Shown piece by piece: positions 7,601-16,518 of a stretch of 30,100 bases of DNA (its first letter is position 1; each line of letters opens with the position of its first letter). The notes beneath the pieces were generated by a model that saw only the letters and a program-made list of their open reading frames with translations, was not told the DNA's origin and ran no database searches. A program made the position numbers and the translations under genes. This DNA is from a virus. The stretch lies in IMG/VR virus record IMGVR_UViG_3300021379_002270, positions 1 through 30,100 of that record. One strand, written 5' to 3'.

Positions 7601-10600
7601 TGAAGGACAATATGTTGTTACTAAGATTGATAATAATACATTTAAATTATCTTTGATTGGATCTTCAGATAAACTATTTTATTATAATACTAAACAATAT
7701 ATTGAATTTATTACAGTTGGCAGTGGATTGCATTATTTTAATTATCCAGATATTTCAGTTGAAATTATAGGATCTATTGGAGTATCAACTTTTTCTGGAC
7801 AAGACTTTAGAGCAAAAATTCAACCAATTTTTAGAGGATCTATTGATTCAGTATTTTTATTAAATCCCGGATCAAATTATGGTTCTCAGGAAATAGTTAA
7901 TTTAAATAGAAAACCACAATATAAATTAAAATCTGGACAAGATGCAAAACTAGAACCTATAATATCCGATGGCAAAATTGCACAGGTTCTTATTTTAAAT
8001 CCAGGAAGTAATTATAACTCTCCTCCTGATATAACAGTATATGGTTCTGGGTCTGGTGCAATTTTAACACCAATAATTGAAAATGGAAGAATAATTAGAA
8101 TTAAAATAATTAATGGTGGATTTAATTATTCTAGTAAAAATACATCTATTATTGCAAATTCTGCCGGACAAAATTGCAAGTTAAACTTTAAAATACAGTC
8201 TTGGAATATAAATTTAGTTGAAAGATTAAAATTCACAAATCAAATATCAACAAATGATGGTATTGTTTCAAATGGAATTGCTGAACAATATGGATTACAA
8301 TATTGTCATGCTTATGCTCCAAAAAGATTAAGAGAAATAGTTTTTAGTAAAAATGAAGAAGATGGAAATATTAAATATAGATCAGACTTATTAAATGATA
8401 CTTTCAATGATAACTATCATTCACCTATTATAGGATGGGCATATGATGGCAATCCAATTTACGGACCCTATGGATATGACAAAGTTGATGGAGGAAGTAT
8501 AAGACAGTTATTATCTGGATATTCCGATCCAATTGTAAAATCTGGAAGACCATCATTATCTTTATATCCATTAGGATTTTTTGTTGAAGATTATGATTTT
8601 ACTGATAATGGAGACTTAGATATTTGTAATGGAAGATTTTGCATAACTCCAGAATTTCCAAATGGCACTTATGCATATTTTATATCATTACAGGAAAATT
8701 TAATTGGTGGAGAAAAACTTCCAAAGTTTCCATATTTAATTGGAAATCAATTTAAATCAAGTCCAATAGATTTTAATTATCAAAAAGAATCCAATCAAGA
8801 TGATCTTGATATCAATGGTCTAAATTTTTTAAGAAACACTAAACCATATAATTTAAATTCTAAAAATAGTAGTTATAATTATATTATAAATTCAAATGAA
8901 ATAAAACAACAAATATCAGATGTAACTTATGCTTCTGGTGGAAAAATAGATAATATAAAAATAGTTAAACCTGGATCAAATTATCAAGTCGGTGATATTA
9001 TTTCATTAGATGATGAAAACAATGAAGGATATGGATTTTATGCCACAGTTTCTTCAGTATATGGAAAAAATGTAGAGAAAATAGAATCTAAAATTTATGA
9101 ATTAAAGAATATTGAGATTATTCCATCAAACAATACTAATGAGTACATTGCTTATGCAAATTCTCCACATGAAATAAAAAATACTGATATTGTAAGCATA
9201 AGTGGTCTTGGTACATATTTTTCATCTTTACAAAATTCCTATGAAGCAAAAGTAAGCGTTTCTACTCTTATACTTTCTTCTGAAGTCGAAGACTTATCAG
9301 TTACGGGAATAGTTACGTATTTTAATGTTTATGGAAATTTAAATTATCCAAATATCAGAGAAAATGATATCTATTCTATAGAAGGTGAAATAATTAAAGT
9401 TTTAAACATAGATACAAATTCATCTAGAATAAGAGTACTTAGGCAATCTAAAACAAAATCACATAAATCTGGAGAAATATTAACAGAAATACCAAGAAAG
9501 TTTAAATTTATTACAAGTGATCGTTTAAATTATAATTATAAAATTAATAAAGAAATTTATATAAATCCAAAAGAATCTATTTGTATTGGTACAGTTGGTG
9601 CTGGAACAACACTATCAATATCAAATCCAGGTATTGGGGCAACTGAAGTTTTTGTTCCTATACAATCAATTTATATACCAAACCATGGATTAAATACTGG
9701 AGATTTATTAAAATATTATAGAAACAATAATGAGAATATTTCAGTTTTTGATGGAACAAAAACATTTAAATTAAATCAAAATTATAACATATACGTAGCA
9801 AAATTTTCAAATGATTTGATAGGAATATCAACAAATAAAATTGGAATAGGTACAACAGGTTCTTTTGTTGGAATAAATTCAGACATTGGATTATTATATT
9901 TTACATCAACAGGTACTGGATCAAATCATAGTTTTAAAACTAAAAAGTCATCAGTAGTCTTAGCAAATGCTGATAAAAAAACTGTAACAGTAACAACATC
10001 AGAACCACACAACTTACAATTTGAAGATGATATATCAGTCGAGTGTAAACCACAAATATCAAAAACCATTAAAATAAAGTATAATTTGAAATTAAAAAGA
10101 TTAGTTGTAAATCCAACTAATTTTAATGCTATTGATATAGATTTAGATACATCTTCAATAAAAATAGATAATCATGATTATAAAACAGGAGATAAGGTAA
10201 TTTATACTTCAAATTCTCCTTCTTTAGGATTATCAAATAATAAAATTTATTTTGTTGTAGTTATTGATATCAATACAATCGCACTTTCAGAATCTTATTA
10301 CAATTCCAAATTAAATTCACCAATTACTGCAAATATTTTATCACGATCCGATGGATCTATTTCTAAAATTAATCCAGAAATTGTAGTATTTAAAAATAAT
10401 AAAATTATCTTTGATCTTTCAGATTCATCATTATCTTATACTAATGGATCTACAATTTTACCAAGTTTTAAATTTAAACTATTTAAAGATTACAATTTTA
10501 CAGATGAATTTATTAGTAGTAAATCTACTGAGAATTTTGAAGTTATTGAATATGGAATTATTGGTAAAACTGGTGCAAAGATTGAATTAAATATATCTGA

Positions 10601-13376
10601 TAATATTCCAAAAAATTTATATTACGGATTAATTCCTTTAAAAAATGTTTTAGAAGGAAATTATGCAATTAAAGATAATGAATTTATTATTAATGCAAAT
10701 AAAATAAATGTATCAGACAGTCTTTATAATGGAAAAAATAAAATTTCTAATATTACTGAAAATACATTTTCATATACTGTTAATATTAATCCAGAAGAAA
10801 CTACCTATGTTTCTGGAATTAATTATACAACAACATCTACTTCTGCATTTGGTGGTATAAGTAAAATTTCAATAAAATCTAAAGGAAATGGGTACAAAAA
10901 ACTACCAGGAATTAGTGGAGTAATAAGTAAAAATGGATCAGATGCAATACTTTTACCTCAAAGTAATAGTATTGGGAATGTAAAAACTACAAGAATAATT
11001 GATATTGGCTTTGATTATTCTTCAGATTATACCATTAGACCAACTGTAAAGTTACCTGATATATTAAAGATAGAACCTTTATCAACTTTTGATAGAATTG
11101 ATATATTATATAAAGGTAAAGGTTATGATGTTGCTCCACAATTAATAGTTCTAGATGGAGTAACTGGAGAATTGGTTGACGATGTAGTTTTAAAATACGA
11201 AGTCGATAATGATCAAGTAACTATTATTAAAAATTCTACAGGTTTTTACAATTCTGTACCATCTATTATTCCAATTAATAATCCAAATGGAGTAGGAATT
11301 AGTACAATATCATTTAATGATTTAACAAAAGAAGTAACAGTCACTTTAAGTAAACAATTTAGTGATGTTGAAGATTTTCCGTTTATAATCGGAGACAAAA
11401 TCTTTGTAGAAAATGTTAGCATTATTGAAGGTACTGGTATTGGATACAACTCTTCAGATTATAATTACTCATATTTCACAGTTACTGATATTGATAAAAA
11501 TATTGGTGGAGACGGATCTAAAATTATTTTTAGTCTTATAGGATTATTGAAAAATATATCTCAACCAGGAATTTTTAATTTTTCAGAATCTTTTGGAAAA
11601 GTAATACCTGTTAGAGATTTTCCAATTTTTAACGCTATTTTAAAGAAAAATCAATTTTTCAATAGAGAAGAAGTATATGCGGAAGATTCAAATGGAATAG
11701 TAGAAAAATGGGATTCTCAAAATGAATATTTAAAAGTTGAAACAGTTGATTTATTTAAATCTGGAACATTGATTAAAGGAAAATCATCAGGTTCTCAAGG
11801 ATTTATTTCTTCCGTAAATGAATTTAAAACAACATATTCAATAGATTCAACTTCAATAGTTAAAAAAGGTTGGAATAAAGAGACTGGATTTTTAAATAAT
11901 ACCAATCAAAGAATTCATGATAATGATTATTACCAATATTTTTCATATTCTATAAAATCTCCAATTTCTTATGATGATTGGAATGATAAAGTAAGTACTT
12001 TAAATCATGCTTCTGGATTTAAAAAATTTAGTGACCTTATTGTTGAATCATACGATTCTAATTATTATGGAATTAGCACCTCTCAAAATCAAGGAGATTT
12101 TACGGGAGTTTCTAATTTATCTACTATTATAGATGTTGATTGTTACAATGATTTTGATTTGGTAAGTGAAAATCTATTTAAAATTAACAACAATAATATA
12201 TCAAATGAAATAATATTCAATTCTAGAGAAATACAGGACTATTCAGAATCAATTGGAAATAAAGTTTTAAAAATTGATGATATTAGTTCTCAATTTGATC
12301 ATTTGTCTAGATTGACTCCATATACAATTGTTGATGTATTTAAATTAGATTCTGGATATTCTAGAAAGTATATTACTTACGTTAAAGACAAGAGATATAC
12401 TGATGAAAGGCAGATATTATTAGTTACTTTACTGCAAGATGATAATTATGTATATATTAATCAATATGCAAGACTTGATAGTTATGGAGATCTTGGATCA
12501 TTTGATGCAATAATTAATGGAAATGAAGTAAGTCTACTATTTTATCCAAACAAATATGAATTTAATGATTATGATATATCTTTTGTAAATTATACATTAA
12601 AACAAATAAATTCTGGTATTGGTTCAACTTCATTTGGAGACGTTGCAACTATTATTTCTAATCAGTATTATGTACAACCTGATTCAAATCAAACGATAGT
12701 TTCTTTACCAACATCATATAGATCTGCGAAAGTTTTAGTTGAGTTTGTTGGAGATGATGGAAAATTTGAATTTGATGAATTTACAATTCTTCATGATAAT
12801 TTTAATGTAGATTTATTGGAATATGGACAATTAACTAATACATTTACATCACTTTCTTCTTCAGGATTTGGAACATATTATCCAAGAATTTCAGGATCAG
12901 ATATTTTAATTGATTATATACCATCACTATCTGGTGTAGGAGTAAGTATAACAACTTTAGTTACAGCACTAAATTCTAATGGATTTACTTCAGGTAGTCA
13001 ATCTATAGATAATGCAATATTAAGTTCTTCATATACAGGAATTTCATCTGAAACAGAACCAATTCCAAATACAGTTGCAATTTATGATAGTGCAGAATAT
13101 GATTCTGCTTATTATACTGTAACTATAGAAGATATTACTAATGGAGAATATCAAACACAAGAAATAGTGGTAATTAATGATTCTTTAAACACATATATTT
13201 CTGACTATGCAATTTTACAATCAAATAATACACTAGGATCTTTTAGTGTAAATAGTACAGTAAATGATTTAATAGAACTACAATTTACACCAATTCCTGA
13301 TATTGAAACTGAAGTTAGAGTATTTCAAAATGCTTTAAAATTAATAAGTGCAGAAACAACACCTATAGAAATTTAA
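4659..13376 (+). CDS. 7: Giant gp7-like baseplate wedge protein with YHYH domain, 2905 aa
   Basis: This ORF fills the gp7 slot between gp6 and gp8. Residues 195-219 (SRSKDFYTTKG, then SFK-LFK-LYG) closely match a block I remember from the last third of T4 gp7 (SRSYDFYSTKG, then SYKFLFKVLY). The preceding helical part (FVREDFPLVAEFLKEYYRSQ) also fits. Order: gp7-like domain, about 1-330; two 'epitope-turn' modules near 85-130 and 328-375; many beta modules of the types G-x-GY and HGF-x-GD from about 610 to 2170; a YHYH domain around 1253-1330 (NYHSPIIGWAYDGNPIYGPY, then ICNGRFCITPEFPNGTYAYF); a C-terminal triplication at about 2567-2896. It is almost three times the length of T4 gp7 (1032 aa). 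It probably starts wedge assembly through its N-terminus and projects a long modular arm. There is no clear Shine-Dalgarno sequence. The gp7 assignment rests on motif memory and synteny. Confidence 0.78.
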   Translation: MVKTRVQINSVVENQIPNFVREDFPLVAEFLKEYYRSQEIDGSSYNILQNIDQYIKLDKLTNLIDSTIVEKVNDSTYSIGLFDNEIYVSSTEGFPDRYGLIKIDDEIITYKSKTDTSFTECVRGFSGVENLKDTNNPEKLVFSVSDASEHVSGSIVTNLSVLFLQEFLNKIKKQTFYGFENRKLDDNLNQNLFLSRSKDFYTTKGTDRSFKILFKSLYGVNADVIKPRDFLIQPSDAQYRLTRDLVVEAVTGNPLELVNRTLFQDSDGFISRSYGSVTSVEKITRSGKEYYIVSLDYDFDKDINVSGSIFGKFSIHPKTILVNDVDASKTILDVDSTLGFPKSGELLIKLSDQNTLKVTYTSKSLNQFFGCSGITQNILSGQEIFYNATAYAFVDKTKTEKIEVRIGGVLSELDLPPNTFQYENGDSAKIISLGSNDSSIKLNNWIFNIPIEYEVESFLWLNSVSIGQQQPSIYKHEIFTYDSNNIYKGDRVEIDIVIRDLNNQIEPLSRLKKIFVVESGTIPNKSFIVNNDHEIIKVYSTKKLITKSINDYSANVQNVYKDDKEVCYVASPSLPDYLSQEITTKNRSIQFSGIFGNSFVGIKTDTIVFKGSGGSLRSHGFLTGDSIAYIPGEGNNTLSIPKSTYFVKKIDVNTIKLSTSRENILNNIFVEFYGNITNNKLIPLEFVDTNLNEKVLDSQRLIRKIDNPKNDGNVYDTNPGFIGIFSNGVEILNYKSQDTIYHGKLENIIVSSKGSNYDVINPPVLEITDSTGTGAEGICAVTGSLSKINIIDPGFDYIEDPSVIITGGNGVNAKAKANLISVDHISYFNSEQISGLVNLSNNSITFDSDHKFRDNEKVFYVSDDQNHVGGLINNSIYYVSIQNSRTVKVHNTLSDSISGINTVSLTSYGSGIHGFKSYNKKKIIGSISVTNPGFGYKNKLIVAKPDQIIIENSTINITSHGFSSGEIINYYYSSSPIGGLSEGQYVVTKIDNNTFKLSLIGSSDKLFYYNTKQYIEFITVGSGLHYFNYPDISVEIIGSIGVSTFSGQDFRAKIQPIFRGSIDSVFLLNPGSNYGSQEIVNLNRKPQYKLKSGQDAKLEPIISDGKIAQVLILNPGSNYNSPPDITVYGSGSGAILTPIIENGRIIRIKIINGGFNYSSKNTSIIANSAGQNCKLNFKIQSWNINLVERLKFTNQISTNDGIVSNGIAEQYGLQYCHAYAPKRLREIVFSKNEEDGNIKYRSDLLNDTFNDNYHSPIIGWAYDGNPIYGPYGYDKVDGGSIRQLLSGYSDPIVKSGRPSLSLYPLGFFVEDYDFTDNGDLDICNGRFCITPEFPNGTYAYFISLQENLIGGEKLPKFPYLIGNQFKSSPIDFNYQKESNQDDLDINGLNFLRNTKPYNLNSKNSSYNYIINSNEIKQQISDVTYASGGKIDNIKIVKPGSNYQVGDIISLDDENNEGYGFYATVSSVYGKNVEKIESKIYELKNIEIIPSNNTNEYIAYANSPHEIKNTDIVSISGLGTYFSSLQNSYEAKVSVSTLILSSEVEDLSVTGIVTYFNVYGNLNYPNIRENDIYSIEGEIIKVLNIDTNSSRIRVLRQSKTKSHKSGEILTEIPRKFKFITSDRLNYNYKINKEIYINPKESICIGTVGAGTTLSISNPGIGATEVFVPIQSIYIPNHGLNTGDLLKYYRNNNENISVFDGTKTFKLNQNYNIYVAKFSNDLIGISTNKIGIGTTGSFVGINSDIGLLYFTSTGTGSNHSFKTKKSSVVLANADKKTVTVTTSEPHNLQFEDDISVECKPQISKTIKIKYNLKLKRLVVNPTNFNAIDIDLDTSSIKIDNHDYKTGDKVIYTSNSPSLGLSNNKIYFVVVIDINTIALSESYYNSKLNSPITANILSRSDGSISKINPEIVVFKNNKIIFDLSDSSLSYTNGSTILPSFKFKLFKDYNFTDEFISSKSTENFEVIEYGIIGKTGAKIELNISDNIPKNLYYGLIPLKNVLEGNYAIKDNEFIINANKINVSDSLYNGKNKISNITENTFSYTVNINPEETTYVSGINYTTTSTSAFGGISKISIKSKGNGYKKLPGISGVISKNGSDAILLPQSNSIGNVKTTRIIDIGFDYSSDYTIRPTVKLPDILKIEPLSTFDRIDILYKGKGYDVAPQLIVLDGVTGELVDDVVLKYEVDNDQVTIIKNSTGFYNSVPSIIPINNPNGVGISTISFNDLTKEVTVTLSKQFSDVEDFPFIIGDKIFVENVSIIEGTGIGYNSSDYNYSYFTVTDIDKNIGGDGSKIIFSLIGLLKNISQPGIFNFSESFGKVIPVRDFPIFNAILKKNQFFNREEVYAEDSNGIVEKWDSQNEYLKVETVDLFKSGTLIKGKSSGSQGFISSVNEFKTTYSIDSTSIVKKGWNKETGFLNNTNQRIHDNDYYQYFSYSIKSPISYDDWNDKVSTLNHASGFKKFSDLIVESYDSNYYGISTSQNQGDFTGVSNLSTIIDVDCYNDFDLVSENLFKINNNNISNEIIFNSREIQDYSESIGNKVLKIDDISSQFDHLSRLTPYTIVDVFKLDSGYSRKYITYVKDKRYTDERQILLVTLLQDDNYVYINQYARLDSYGDLGSFDAIINGNEVSLLFYPNKYEFNDYDISFVNYTLKQINSGIGSTSFGDVATIISNQYYVQPDSNQTIVSLPTSYRSAKVLVEFVGDDGKFEFDEFTILHDNFNVDLLEYGQLTNTFTSLSSSGFGTYYPRISGSDILIDYIPSLSGVGVSITTLVTALNSNGFTSGSQSIDNAILSSSYTGISSETEPIPNTVAIYDSAEYDSAYYTVTIEDITNGEYQTQEIVVINDSLNTYISDYAILQSNNTLGSFSVNSTVNDLIELQFTPIPDIETEVRVFQNALKLISAETTPIEI

Positions 13377-13384
13377 GAACTATT

Positions 13385-16300
13385 ATGGGAGCATTAATAG
13401 AGAGTGGTTACGGAAGTTATGTTGGAACATCAAATAAAGTTAAAACATCATTTAACTTAACTTATAACGGATCACATATTTTTAAAAAAGAATTAAATTC
13501 TGAGGATAATAATTTTGTGGGATTGGGATCAGATTCCAGTATTTTATCATTCGACAATCATTTTTTTGTTAGTGGAGAAGAAATTAATTATGATTATGGA
13601 TCTGGATCTCCAATAGGTATTGCAACTACAGTTATATCAGGAGTTTCGACCGATAAACTTCCATCTACAATATATGCTATAAAAATTGATAATAATAAAA
13701 TAAAAGTAGCATCATCGCCAGAAAATGCTCTTAAATTCATTCCAAAGTTTTTAGAAATAACTACTCTCGGAATCGGAACTCAACATTATTTTATTTCGAA
13801 AAAGCAAAATACAAAATCTTTAATAACTATTGATAATGTTATACAATCTCCGGTAGTTTCTACTGGAGTCACTACAATATTATTAGGAAATATTAATATC
13901 ACCCAAAATACATTTCCAGTTTATAATCCCAAATTATTCTCATCAGGAGATATTATAAAAATTAATAGTGAAATAATGAAAGTTAATTCTATTGTTAATA
14001 ATTCACTACAAGTAACAAGGCAATTTTTGGGTACAGAAATACAGAATCATAACTCAGGATCATTAGTTGCAAAATTATCAGGAAATTATAATATTGTAGA
14101 TAATACATTATATTTTAGATCTGCTCCTTATGGCAATGCTCCACAAGAAAACCCTTTAAATCCTTATGATGTAGACTATGCTGGTATTGTAACATCATCA
14201 TCTTTTAGCGGTAGAATATTTTTAAGAACAGCAGAATCAGATACTACGAAAGAAACTTATACAGATAATTATACATTTGATAATATATCAAATCAAATAA
14301 TAGGATTAACTACTAGTTATGAATTAACTGTAAATGGTCAAAGTATTACCAATATAAGTGAAAATAATTCTACAATTTTAGTTAGAAGTGTATTTCAAAC
14401 ACCAAAAAGAACAGGTCCAAAACCAATAATTGGAGATTATTATCTTTCAGAGCAATCTGGAAAAACTAAAATTTATTTTAGTGGGGAAAAGTCTGAAAAT
14501 TATTATGATATTAATTCTTCAAGTATTCCATTGGGCGGAATAATTGTTTCTGTTGGATCTACTTCTGGTAATGGATATCAACCATTAGTCTCTGCAGGAG
14601 GAACTGCTTTAGTTTCAATTGCAGGATCTATAGATTCTATAATCATAGGAAATAATGGGTCTGGATATAGATCTGGTATACAAACTAACGTATTTGTTGG
14701 TGTTAAAACCGAAAATCTTTTTGATTTAAATGTAGAGATTATTGGAACTGCTTCACTAGATAATGGTAAAATATCAAATATTAACATAACAAATCCCGGA
14801 TCTGGATATAGTCAAACAAATCCACCTATAGTTATCATAGATTCTCCTGTTGGATACAAAAATATTCCTTTAGTATACAGTCAATACTCGCAGTCTGGTA
14901 TTGGAACAGGAGCATCTGTAGATTTAGAAGTAAGTTTATCTGGAAAAGTATCTTCATTTCAAATTAAAAATAATGGATATGGGTATGAAGTTGGTGATAT
15001 TTTAACCGTTGAAGTTGGTGGTACACACGGAATACAAACAGATAATTCAGTTCAATTTGAAGAATTTCAAATTTATGTGGATGAAACTTATAAAGATGAT
15101 GTTTCTGGATGGACTTTTGGTGAACTTGAAGTATTGGATTCTTTTGATTCTTATTTTAATGGGACTAGAAAAAAATTTTTTATTAGAAAAGAGGGATTAG
15201 TTAGATCAATTAGAGCAAAAAAAGGTTCTGATATAGATGTTGAACCATCTTTACTAGTTTTTATTAATAATATCTTACAAGTTCCAGGAGAATCTTATAC
15301 TTTTACTGGAGGAAGTGTAATAACATTTAAAGAGGCTCCTAAAGGGGAAGATCCAAATTATCCAGGTTCTGGAGATAAATCTAAAATATTATTTTACAGA
15401 GGAACTAAAGATATAGATGTTATTGACAAAGATATATTAGAAACTGTAGAAGAAGGGGATATTGTTGATATTAATTCTGATCTTTTATTTTTAGATGAAG
15501 ATGAAAGATTAGTTACAAGTATAATATCTTCAGATAGTATTAATACAAATCCATATGCTGGGCCAGGATCAAGTGCAGATGAAAATTTATTGAGACCTAT
15601 TAGTTGGTGCAAATCAAAAGTTGATAAAGTTATTGATGGTAAACAAGTTACTAAAGATAGAATCTATAATGAAGCACTTATAAATCCTATTACAAATATT
15701 ATACAGTCCGTTGGAATTGGATCTACTGCTGAAATTTTTGTTGAGAATGTAAAATCATTTTTTGATAATGAAAAAGAATTAGCTCCTAGTAAAATTAAAT
15801 CTACTATTCAAATAATTTCCCAAAATCAAATAAAATCCGAAATAATTGATAATGTAATTTATGAAGGAGATTTTGGATTTATAACAGGTATAACTACAAC
15901 TACTGTTGGTGTTGCTTCTACTGCAATTATATTATCTCTATTCATACCGGAAAATTCAGTTTTAAATGATCCAGAAATTACAAAACCTATTATTAACACT
16001 AGTGGTATTTCAACAGGATCATTTTTTGTAATTAAAAATACTAATATTGGTAATGGTGTTACATCTCTTTATAATGATGGAGCAATTTTATCTATTGGAT
16101 CAACTTTTATTGACAATGTGTATCAAGCATATTCTGCAGATTTTTCTCCAGATTTAATAACTCAATCACAAATAATAGTTAATAGTGTTATATATGGTAG
16201 TCCTTCAATTATAAATGACGATACTACTATTCTTATTGAAAATGGAGGAACTCTTACAATTTCTGACTATTCTCCACTTAAAGTTACTACTTTAATTGAA

Positions 16301-16498
16301 GATTATAATGGAATAGATTCATCTTTATCTTTATCACAGAGTAGTTATTTTGGAGAATATAGTTGGGGAAGAATTACTGCACAAAAAAGAAAAAATCCAA
16401 AAGAATTTGAATTTTATCCAACAGGAACTATCGGGATTTCAACATCTGCAGTTGTTAGAAGATTTTATCCCTTAAAGTATTTAAATTATAACCCATAA
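13385..16498 (+). CDS. Unassigned virion (baseplate/tail) protein, 1037 aa
   Basis: This protein lies between the gp7-like giant and gp8 and is almost certainly structural. It has no T4 counterpart that I recognise. From the N-terminus it shows: a short start (MGALIESGYGSYVGTSNKVK); an HGF/GD-type module at about 56-115; an 'IN-EIM ... VTRQF' module at about 189-220; a run of G-x-GY beta repeats at about 385-545 (for example NPGSGYSQTNPP and NNGSGYRSG); and a C-terminal part with LLVFINNILQVPGESYTF and a terminal block FYPTGTIGISTSAVVRRFYP. There are no membrane segments. The start is 8 bases after the previous stop, without a Shine-Dalgarno sequence. Similar proteins follow gp7-like genes in marine T4-like phages as I remember them. 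It may be a peripheral wedge or fibre-attachment component. Confidence 0.72.
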   Translation: MGALIESGYGSYVGTSNKVKTSFNLTYNGSHIFKKELNSEDNNFVGLGSDSSILSFDNHFFVSGEEINYDYGSGSPIGIATTVISGVSTDKLPSTIYAIKIDNNKIKVASSPENALKFIPKFLEITTLGIGTQHYFISKKQNTKSLITIDNVIQSPVVSTGVTTILLGNINITQNTFPVYNPKLFSSGDIIKINSEIMKVNSIVNNSLQVTRQFLGTEIQNHNSGSLVAKLSGNYNIVDNTLYFRSAPYGNAPQENPLNPYDVDYAGIVTSSSFSGRIFLRTAESDTTKETYTDNYTFDNISNQIIGLTTSYELTVNGQSITNISENNSTILVRSVFQTPKRTGPKPIIGDYYLSEQSGKTKIYFSGEKSENYYDINSSSIPLGGIIVSVGSTSGNGYQPLVSAGGTALVSIAGSIDSIIIGNNGSGYRSGIQTNVFVGVKTENLFDLNVEIIGTASLDNGKISNINITNPGSGYSQTNPPIVIIDSPVGYKNIPLVYSQYSQSGIGTGASVDLEVSLSGKVSSFQIKNNGYGYEVGDILTVEVGGTHGIQTDNSVQFEEFQIYVDETYKDDVSGWTFGELEVLDSFDSYFNGTRKKFFIRKEGLVRSIRAKKGSDIDVEPSLLVFINNILQVPGESYTFTGGSVITFKEAPKGEDPNYPGSGDKSKILFYRGTKDIDVIDKDILETVEEGDIVDINSDLLFLDEDERLVTSIISSDSINTNPYAGPGSSADENLLRPISWCKSKVDKVIDGKQVTKDRIYNEALINPITNIIQSVGIGSTAEIFVENVKSFFDNEKELAPSKIKSTIQIISQNQIKSEIIDNVIYEGDFGFITGITTTTVGVASTAIILSLFIPENSVLNDPEITKPIINTSGISTGSFFVIKNTNIGNGVTSLYNDGAILSIGSTFIDNVYQAYSADFSPDLITQSQIIVNSVIYGSPSIINDDTTILIENGGTLTISDYSPLKVTTLIEDYNGIDSSLSLSQSSYFGEYSWGRITAQKRKNPKEFEFYPTGTIGISTSAVVRRFYPLKYLNYNP

Positions 16499-16501
16499 AT
16501 A
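16494..16501 (+). promoter_or_regulatory. Candidate late promoter (CATAAATA) for gp8
   Basis: CATAAATA differs from the T4 late consensus only at the first base. It overlaps the TAA stop (16496-16498) of the 1037-aa gene, and the gp8 ATG follows at 16519. The geometry matches the promoter ahead of gp25. Confidence 0.6.
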
Positions 16502-16518
16502 GTTAAAAAACAGCAAAA

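Noticed and set aside
4659-13376. Giant ORF as a bacterial RTX or adhesin gene
   Set aside because: It has no GGxGxDxxx RTX nonapeptides, no signal peptide and no secretion domain, and it sits exactly between gp6 and gp8 with a gp7-like block.
15009-15200. Plus-strand ORF of 63 aa within the 1037-aa gene
   Set aside because: Out-of-frame shadow with no initiation signal.
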